In this document: piece after piece, positions 7,466 to 12,168 of the stretch
How positions within the stretch are numbered: position 1 is the stretch's first letter
Layout: each line of letters begins with the position of its first letter
Source of the DNA: Acidobacteriota bacterium
GTDB lineage: Bacteria > Acidobacteriota > Terriglobia > UBA7540
NCBI GenBank assembly: GCA_021827245.1
Contig: JAKAWN010000191.1
Location: 1-12,168, forward strand
Direction of reading: 5' to 3'
DNA length: 12,168 nt
Notes under the pieces: generated by a model
What the model was told of the DNA's origin: nothing
What the model saw: only the letters and a program-made list of their open reading frames with translations
The model's database searches: none
Program-made: the position numbers and the translations under genes

Positions 7466-8280
7466 TGCCAAAAGTCCTTCAGATTCCACACCAACCACAA
7501 GGTTGGGGCAGCAAACAAGAGACTGTCAATCCGGTCAAGCATTCCTCCGTGTCCAGGAAGAATCGTTCCAGAATCCTTCAGATTGGCAGCCCGTTTGAGG
7601 GCAGATTCCACGAGATCGCCGGCCTGTCCGGCCAGTGCGACCGCGCCTCCTATCAGCATAACTGTTTTTTGGTCGTCTGTCTGCCAAAACCAGTGTGAAA
7701 AGCCCCACGCCAGCAGGAGAGCTCCGACAAATCCCGCAATCGCACCCTCAATTGTTTTCTTCGGTGAAATGGTTTTTGCCAGAGGAATGCGCCCGGCCGT
7801 GTGACCAACTGCATAGGCAAACACGTCCTGCGCCCAGACGACCACAAATAGTAAGGCGGTCAAACGCCAGCCCGTTGCTGGATTGGCAAATCTCAAAGGA
7901 ATAATCCACGAGAAGGCAAATCCAACATAGAAGATGCCCAACATCGTGGATCCCAGTGCCGCCGAGTAGTTCTTCAGGTCAGAAATGGCCGTGAGACCGG
8001 CAAGGGGAATTGCCAGGACAATCAACAACAGCAGGGAAGATTCGCTGGGAATGATTCTGTGCAGGTCAGCAACCTGGCCTAGACAAAGCAACCCCGCACC
8101 GACATACCCCATCCAAGGCCAGCCCTCAAGGCCCGCCTCCCGGCTGATGTGGAAATACTCATGGAGGCTGATCTCGACGGTCACCAGGACCGCCAGAACA
8201 AACAGCCACTCATGGTCCTGGACGATCAGGTACGCAACCACAAGTGCCAACGGCAATCCAGTTAGGATCCGTCGCTTCAT
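7462..8280 (-). CDS. cdsA: Phosphatidate cytidylyltransferase (CDP-diglyceride synthase)
   Basis: CdsA is an integral membrane enzyme making CDP-diacylglycerol from phosphatidic acid and CTP, the entry point to phosphatidylglycerol, cardiolipin and phosphatidylethanolamine. The 272-residue protein has several hydrophobic helices (roughly 7-20, 25-40, 57-70, 82-98, 112-128, 140-158, 180-198, 206-221 and 252-266). The full CDS family signature is present at 226-252: it begins SALKR, contains KDSG, and ends in HGG and DRID. The SPKKTIEG segment at 172-179 is also typical. The ATG at 8280 has no convincing ribosome site; it lies 67 nt after uppS. Its TGA stop overlaps the dxr TTG (TTGA), implying translational coupling. 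Confidence 0.96.
   Translation of the reverse strand: MKRRILTGLPLALVVAYLIVQDHEWLFVLAVLVTVEISLHEYFHISREAGLEGWPWMGYVGAGLLCLGQVADLHRIIPSESSLLLLIVLAIPLAGLTAISDLKNYSAALGSTMLGIFYVGFAFSWIIPLRFANPATGWRLTALLFVVVWAQDVFAYAVGHTAGRIPLAKTISPKKTIEGAIAGFVGALLLAWGFSHWFWQTDDQKTVMLIGGAVALAGQAGDLVESALKRAANLKDSGTILPGHGGMLDRIDSLLFAAPTLWLVWNLKDFWH
7475..7480 (-). promoter_or_regulatory. Ribosome binding site fixing the dxr TTG start
   Basis: GAAGGA on the minus strand lies 9 nt before TTG at 7465, inside the last codons of cdsA. It supports the TTG over the upstream GTG at 7498. Confidence 0.5.
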
Positions 8281-8347
8281 GGAAACACGTGAGAGGACTT
8301 CAAAAGAATGGCGGCAGCCGGATTAGCGCAAGCTGATAGCCCCAACT

Positions 8348-9130
8348 TCAGGCCAGCCCGCCGTAGCGGCGCTCCCGCTTTTGGAAATCAATAATGGCCT
8401 TGAATAACTCGCGCTGCGAAAAGTCCGGCCACAAGACGTCGGTCACCCAGATTTCACAATAGGCAACTTGCCACAAGAGAAAATTGCTCAGGCGCATCTC
8501 TCCGCTAGTTCGAATCAGCAGGTCTGGGTCGGGCAAGTCGCGAGTGTAGAGATGCTGGCTGAAGGTCTGCTCGGTAATAGTTGCCGGATCCAGCGTGCCG
8601 TCTTGCAGCATCTTCGAAGCCAAACTCTGGACAGCATCAATCAGCTCAGCTCGGCCACCGTAGTTCAGAGCAAGCGTCAGCCTTAACCCCGTATTCGATT
8701 GCGTCTTTTCAATCGTTTCATGGAGATCGTGCTGCACCGGTTTCGGCAGGCTTTCGATTCTCCCAATGGCGCCAAACCGGATGTTATTCCGATTCAGTTC
8801 CGCAATCTCCTTCTTCAAATATTCGCGCAGCAAAGCCATCAGAAGCTTGACTTCCGTTCTTGGCCTCTTCCAGTTTTCCACAGAGAAGGCGTACAGGGTA
8901 AGGCAAGGCACTCCCAGGCGGGCGCAGCTTTCAACCACCTGGCGCACCGCCCTGATGCCTGCGCGGTGGCCGGAAATCCGGGGCAGATGCCGCTTCCGAG
9001 CCCACCGCCCGTTGCCGTCCATGATCACGGCAATATGCCGGGGCAGCCGTTCAAGATCGATTTGTGAACGTAAATCAGTGCTTGATGTTCCGGTTTTCAC
9101 GACGGACCCATCACCCATGGAACCATACAC
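8348..9130 (-). CDS. uppS: Isoprenyl transferase, undecaprenyl diphosphate synthase
   Basis: This cis-prenyltransferase condenses IPP onto farnesyl diphosphate to give undecaprenyl diphosphate, the lipid carrier for peptidoglycan and other wall polymers. It is 260 residues as called. MDGNGRWA carries catalytic Asp38, followed by a conserved His/Arg patch (SGHRAG at 53-58), the FSVENW loop at 82-87, and RTSGEMRLSN near the C-terminus with Arg207, Arg213 and Ser215; Glu226 is in YCEIW, where family members usually have Ala or Ser before Glu. These match the E. coli residues at a constant offset of 13. The first ~30 residues precede the conserved core. The GTG at 9130 and an ATG at 9118 are both possible starts; neither has a clear ribosome site. 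It sits between ymdB (37 nt upstream) and cdsA, the usual uppS-cdsA pair. Confidence 0.95.
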   Translation of the reverse strand: MYGSMGDGSVVKTGTSSTDLRSQIDLERLPRHIAVIMDGNGRWARKRHLPRISGHRAGIRAVRQVVESCARLGVPCLTLYAFSVENWKRPRTEVKLLMALLREYLKKEIAELNRNNIRFGAIGRIESLPKPVQHDLHETIEKTQSNTGLRLTLALNYGGRAELIDAVQSLASKMLQDGTLDPATITEQTFSQHLYTRDLPDPDLLIRTSGEMRLSNFLLWQVAYCEIWVTDVLWPDFSQRELFKAIIDFQKRERRYGGLA

Positions 9131-9167
9131 TCAAAAGTTAACAAACTAGCACAGGCGTGCCGTCACT

Positions 9168-9995
9168 TCAACTACGTCCGTCGCCGCCCAACTCCCCACC
9201 TTGTTTCCGGAAAACTCTTTGGATGGAAACGGCGCGTCCGGTTGCGGCATCAGCCTCCACCAGGACCCCGCAAAGCTGGACGTCCCCCTTGGCAACTTCA
9301 AACCTATCGGGCAGTTGACTGAGAAATTTCCTGATGGCGATATCCTTATCGATTCCGATCACCGAGTCAAAGGGACCGGTCATTCCGAGATCGGTAATAT
9401 ATGCAGTTCCGCCCGGCAAGATCTTTTCGTCCGCCGTCGGAACGTGTGTGTGACTTCCCACCATCGCCGTCACTCGACCGTCCAGGTACCAGCCCATTGC
9501 CAGTTTTTCAGAGGTGGCCTCGGCGTGCATATCCACAAAACGTATTTTCACAGACTCCGGGACGCTCTCCAGCAGGGCGTCTACGGTTCTGAAAGGACAA
9601 TCGATCGAAGGCATAAAAACCCGGCCCTGCAAATTGATCACCGCGTATTCCAACCCCTCTGGCGTCCTCCCCACAAACATTCCCCGCCCTGGAACCTGGG
9701 GCGGATAGTTCGCCGGCCGCAGCAATGGGCCATCAGCATGTTCAGCCAGGTAAGGGAAAATTTCCTTTCTATCCCAGATGTGGTTGCCCGTGGTCAAAAC
9801 GGAGATACCAAGCGCGAGCAATTCGTCCACCAACGGCGGTGTGATGCCGAAGCCCGCGGCCGCGTTCTCACCGTTGGCAAGAACCAGGTCCGGCGCATAC
9901 TCGGACACCAGCTCCGGCATACGTTCTTTCAGAACTCTCCGCCCGGGCCTTCCAAAAATATCGCCGATATAAAGAATTCTTACTGTGTCCTGCAA
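9168..9995 (-). CDS. ymdB: YmdB-family metallophosphoesterase
   Basis: This is a 275-residue member of the YmdB family of dimetal phosphoesterases; the Bacillus subtilis enzyme hydrolyses 2',3'-cyclic nucleotides and influences biofilm choice. All metal ligands are visible: Asp12 (GDIFG), Glu43 and Asn44 (NGENAAAGFG), Asn71 and His72 (GNHIWD), His157 (DMHAEATSEK), and His182 and His184 (GSHTHVPT). The TDLGMTGPFDSVIG stretch is also characteristic. The start is TTG at 9995, preceded by AGGAAG with no competing ATG. The gene often sits next to rny (RNase Y), but here it directly follows zapA after a 91 nt structured spacer, and rny is absent. The last ~10 residues are Gly-rich. The biological substrate in this organism is not known. 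Confidence 0.94.
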   Translation of the reverse strand: MQDTVRILYIGDIFGRPGRRVLKERMPELVSEYAPDLVLANGENAAAGFGITPPLVDELLALGISVLTTGNHIWDRKEIFPYLAEHADGPLLRPANYPPQVPGRGMFVGRTPEGLEYAVINLQGRVFMPSIDCPFRTVDALLESVPESVKIRFVDMHAEATSEKLAMGWYLDGRVTAMVGSHTHVPTADEKILPGGTAYITDLGMTGPFDSVIGIDKDIAIRKFLSQLPDRFEVAKGDVQLCGVLVEADAATGRAVSIQRVFRKQGGELGGDGRS

Positions 9996-9998
9996 GAT

Positions 9999-10004
9999 CT
10001 TCCT
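9999..10004 (-). promoter_or_regulatory. Ribosome binding site of ymdB (TTG start)
   Basis: AGGAAG on the minus strand lies just before TTG at 9995. No ATG occurs nearby in frame, so this site decides the start. It lies 6 nt past the base of the hairpin at 10010-10040, which could affect its accessibility. Confidence 0.55.
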
Positions 10005-10009
10005 GTAAA

Positions 10010-10081
10010 CACCCGCATGGAGTGAAGATCACTGCGGGTGGAAAACAACGTGTGTTGTAGGGCGATTCGGGAATGTCCCGA
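10010..10081 (-). other. Three consecutive stem-loops in the zapA-ymdB spacer
   Basis: In transcript order: UCGGGA-CAU-UCCCGA (10081-10067, perfect 6 bp); ACAAC-ACAC-GUUGU followed by UUU (10058-10045, 5 bp); and CACCCGCA...UGCGGGUG (10040-10010, 8 bp) enclosing a smaller GUGA-UCU-UCAC hairpin. Together they fill most of the 91 nt between zapA and ymdB. They could form an mRNA processing or stabilising element, a partial attenuator, or a structure controlling ymdB translation. No protein frame is supported here. The hairpins are seen directly; function is inference. Confidence 0.45.
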
Positions 10082-10086
10082 GGTCT

Positions 10087-10404
10087 TCAAACCGCCGGCT
10101 TCAGCCACCGGTCCAGTGCCGCATTGTACTCGGCGACCTTCTGCTCAACCTGTTGGGTGGTGGCCTCGTATTTCGCTTTCATTTGATGATATTCGTCGGC
10201 AATGTTGAGGGCCGCAAGCACAGCTACCCGCAACGAGTCCACGTTGTGGCTGCGCGTGGCGATCGATCGCATCTTGCCGTCAACATACTTTGCAAGTTCT
10301 TCAAGGTATTCTGGGTTGAGGCTGCCTTTGACGTGGTATTCCTGATCGTAGATTTCGATTCGGATGGGCTCCGGTGGACTGGCCAAGTTCCTCCTTCCCG
10401 CCAT
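10087..10404 (-). CDS. zapA: Cell division protein ZapA
   Basis: ZapA binds FtsZ and bundles its filaments to stabilise the Z-ring at midcell. The 105 residues include the N-terminal globular part (about 11-45: an EIYDQEYHVKG strand pair, then LNPEYLEELAKYVDGKM), the conserved LRVAVLAALNIADEYHQMK helix at about 59-77, and a short coiled-coil C-terminus (about 75-100) for dimerisation. The ATG at 10404 has GGGGAG 6 nt upstream. It lies 46 nt downstream of a small coiled-coil gene that resembles ZapB, so the two may act together at the divisome. Position after pheT is a recurrent arrangement in bacteria. Confidence 0.93.
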   Translation of the reverse strand: MAGRRNLASPPEPIRIEIYDQEYHVKGSLNPEYLEELAKYVDGKMRSIATRSHNVDSLRVAVLAALNIADEYHQMKAKYEATTQQVEQKVAEYNAALDRWLKPAV

Positions 10405-10450
10405 CTGCGGCTCCCCGCGTACAACATGGCATTCAGCAAACTCCCAGCTA

Positions 10451-10729
10451 TTATCCCGTGCTGTCCGAGTCTGTCAACTGTTCGATTTGACTCAGAAGCT
10501 TCTCGACTCGAACCCGAACTTCTTCCCGCTCACGTCGCAGCGCCTGGATTTCACGCTGCATTGCCTCCAATCGCCTCTGGCCGTCGCCAGTGTCCTGTTT
10601 CAACTTTTCAAAAGCTTCCTCGAGATCCCGCTTTTCTGCGATAGCGCGTCTAAAGACCTCGCCCGCCTTTGCCAACTTTTCCTCTAACTGCTGGAAACTC
10701 TCGTTCAGATCCATCGCTCTTGGCTCCAT
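10451..10729 (-). CDS. Small ZapB-like coiled-coil protein
   Basis: This 92-residue, highly charged protein is predicted to be almost entirely coiled coil (about 10-85; leucine and hydrophobic heptads with many Glu, Arg and Lys) and to have no membrane segment or cysteine. Size, composition and position directly before zapA suggest a ZapB-type division factor that would bridge ZapA and other divisome parts. Coiled coils resemble each other by composition, so homology is not proven. The ATG at 10729 is preferred because GAGGG lies 6 nt upstream. An earlier in-frame start at 10810 would place 27 residues inside pheT with no conserved pattern, and a second ATG at 10714 is a less likely alternative. 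The spacer to the pheT stop is 16 nt. Confidence 0.75.
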   Translation of the reverse strand: MEPRAMDLNESFQQLEEKLAKAGEVFRRAIAEKRDLEEAFEKLKQDTGDGQRRLEAMQREIQALRREREEVRVRVEKLLSQIEQLTDSDSTG

Positions 10730-10735
10730 TACCGG

Positions 10736-10740
10736 CCCTC
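10736..10740 (-). promoter_or_regulatory. Ribosome binding site of the ZapB-like gene
   Basis: GAGGG on the minus strand, 6 nt before ATG at 10729 and just after the pheT stop. It decides against the longer start at 10810. Confidence 0.5.
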
Positions 10741-10745
10741 TATAT

Positions 10746-12168
10746 TTATGCCCGAATTTGAACTCCCATCGGTTCAAGGGCTTCGGTGATTCGTCGGCAT
10801 GCGGCCTCAACCTCCTCGCTTGCCAGCGTATGAGTCGGGCTTTGAAAAGTGATGCGTATCAAAAGACTTACATGATCGGCCGGAATCGTGCCTTCCGGAA
10901 GCTCCTTGTCCCACGGGAGGCGCCGTTCGACCGGAATCAGGGTCTGGATTTCTTCGATGCCAAGTCCTTGGACAGCTTCTTCCAGACGCCCATATGCAGT
11001 GCTTGCGGGCACAATGAGCGAAAAATCCCGCTCAACCGGTGGAAACTTCGAAATCGGTTTGAAACTGTGCTGTCGCAAGGGTGCGTTCACAAGAAGATCC
11101 AAGTCAACTTCAGCAAGCCAGACTGTCCGGCGCAATTTGTAACCACGCGCGAGATCCTCGCGCAGCCGGCCCAAAGCAGCAACGGCTGATCCGCTTGCAA
11201 CGAACCTGCCTGCCAAGCCTTCCTCAAGATATGGGGCGCCCGAGGGCTCAAACTTGAGTCCCGGCAGGTCGAAATGGTACAGAAGTTCTTCAAGATCGCC
11301 CTTTAGATCAAAAAAGTCCATTTCTTTTTCCCTGCTATGCCAGTTTCCGGGCCGGCGATTTCCGGTTGCGCCAAACACCAGAACCCGACGCTCATCCGGC
11401 AGGCCCTCTTCCCGCGCGCTATAAACCCTTCCCATTTCAAAAACTAGAAGATCGCTGCGATAGCGGTCGAGGTTCCACTTCAGAGTATGGATCATGCTTG
11501 GAACGGCAGAAGAGCGCATGGCAGAAGCGTCCTGGCTAAGGGGATTGGCCAAGACCACTGGCGGACGATCGGTGAACCAGGAGTTCTCTTCCGGATCAAT
11601 CATCGCTGAAGGAATGGTTTCGCGGTAGCCGAGCGCGACAAGGGTGCTGCTGATCTCGAGTTCTTTGCTTCGCGTCTGGTCGGTCGCAAGCCGGGGCGGA
11701 GCCGGTCGAACCCGTGTGGGCAACCGATTATAGCCATGGTGCCGTGCCACTTCCTCGATGAGGTCAACCTCTCGTTCCACATCCAGACGAAACGAAGGCG
11801 GAGTTACGCGCCAGCCGTCGGTGCCGCGCCGCTCAACCTTGAAGCCAAGCGTACGAAGGACCCGCTCAGTTTCTTCCCACGGGACTTCCGCACCGAGGAT
11901 GCGATGGATCTCGCTGCGTCTCAATTCTATGTAGTTTCGATGTTTCAGGACCGGGTAGACGTCCAGCATTCCCCGCAGGATCTCGCCCCCTGCAAGCTCA
12001 GCAATCAGAAGCGCCGTGCGGTCCAGTGCCACAGGAGCCATTTCAATATCCGCCCCGCGCTCGAAGCGATGTGAAGCCTCTGTATGCAGCCCCAGGGATT
12101 TTGACGTCCGCCGGATGGAAACAGGATCGAACCATGCGCTCTCCAGCAACACCGTGTGCGTATGGGAG
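10746..12168 (-). CDS. pheT: Phenylalanine-tRNA ligase beta subunit, C-terminal part
   Basis: The gene runs off the right edge; 473 C-terminal residues are visible of a protein usually near 800. The PheS2-PheT2 enzyme charges tRNA-Phe; the beta subunit contributes tRNA binding and editing. Visible in order: the end of the B3/B4 editing region (LLESAWFDPVSIRRTS, then EASHRFERGAD), the B5 DNA-binding-like domain (about 79-152), the catalytic-like B6/B7 domain (about 160-365, with LANPLSQDASAMRSS and FEMGRVY), and the FDX-ACB anticodon-binding domain at about 373-472 (starting KFPPVERDFSLIV). No frameshift is seen. It is the most upstream visible gene of the minus-strand operon; pheS is expected beyond the edge. 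Confidence 0.97.
   Translation of the reverse strand, partial: SHTHTVLLESAWFDPVSIRRTSKSLGLHTEASHRFERGADIEMAPVALDRTALLIAELAGGEILRGMLDVYPVLKHRNYIELRRSEIHRILGAEVPWEETERVLRTLGFKVERRGTDGWRVTPPSFRLDVEREVDLIEEVARHHGYNRLPTRVRPAPPRLATDQTRSKELEISSTLVALGYRETIPSAMIDPEENSWFTDRPPVVLANPLSQDASAMRSSAVPSMIHTLKWNLDRYRSDLLVFEMGRVYSAREEGLPDERRVLVFGATGNRRPGNWHSREKEMDFFDLKGDLEELLYHFDLPGLKFEPSGAPYLEEGLAGRFVASGSAVAALGRLREDLARGYKLRRTVWLAEVDLDLLVNAPLRQHSFKPISKFPPVERDFSLIVPASTAYGRLEEAVQGLGIEEIQTLIPVERRLPWDKELPEGTIPADHVSLLIRITFQSPTHTLASEEVEAACRRITEALEPMGVQIRA

Noticed and set aside
9201..10025. Long plus-strand open frame of 274 codons opposite ymdB
   Set aside because: It lies antisense to a fully convincing ymdB, has no ribosome site or recognisable domain, and its composition is that of a reverse-strand shadow.
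9996..10086. 6S RNA gene after zapA
   Set aside because: The gap is only 91 nt and folds as three short hairpins, not as the long rod with a central bubble of about 180 nt.

Overview
This 12.2 kb window looks like ordinary chromosome from a bacterium of moderate GC content. It carries part of a long minus-strand housekeeping operon and a short plus-strand pair that converges on it. No 16S rRNA or other taxonomic marker is present. The gene order, the style of the proteins and a stand-alone GrdB-like selenoprotein make me favour Acidobacteriota or a relative; this is inference.

Plus strand, left edge (3-1259): the C-terminal end of a PhnP-like metallo-beta-lactamase-fold hydrolase, followed after 3 nt by ribF (FMN/FAD synthesis).

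Minus strand, read right to left: pheT (3' part), a small ZapB-like coiled-coil protein, zapA, ymdB, uppS, cdsA, dxr, rseP and ispG. These genes are closely spaced or overlap. They supply tRNA charging, Z-ring assembly, a metallophosphoesterase, MEP-pathway isoprenoids (dxr, ispG), the undecaprenyl carrier (uppS), CDP-diacylglycerol (cdsA) and the envelope-stress intramembrane protease (rseP). Dxr and IspG make isoprenoid precursors, UppS converts them to the cell-wall lipid carrier, and CdsA feeds phospholipid synthesis, so the block is an envelope-building operon. Several members use non-ATG starts.

Downstream of ispG, on the same strand, are a gene interrupted by an in-frame UGA (2850-3590) and an amidase-signature enzyme (1297-2730).

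The main discovery is the 2850-3590 gene. Conventional reading gives a 160-residue product ending at UGA. The frame stays open for 85 more codons, and the joined 246-residue protein resembles the short GrdB/PrdB-like reductase family with a U-P-M-C (UxxC) redox motif at the UGA. Immediately after the UGA lies a near-perfect stem-loop with a GUG loop, placed and shaped like a bacterial SECIS element. I read it as a genuine selenocysteine gene.

A second, lesser point is the zapA-ymdB spacer, which holds three consecutive stem-loops where I would expect rny or a small RNA in related gene orders. No mobile elements, CRISPR arrays, rRNA or tRNA genes were seen, and no gene-free stretch exceeds 300 bases.
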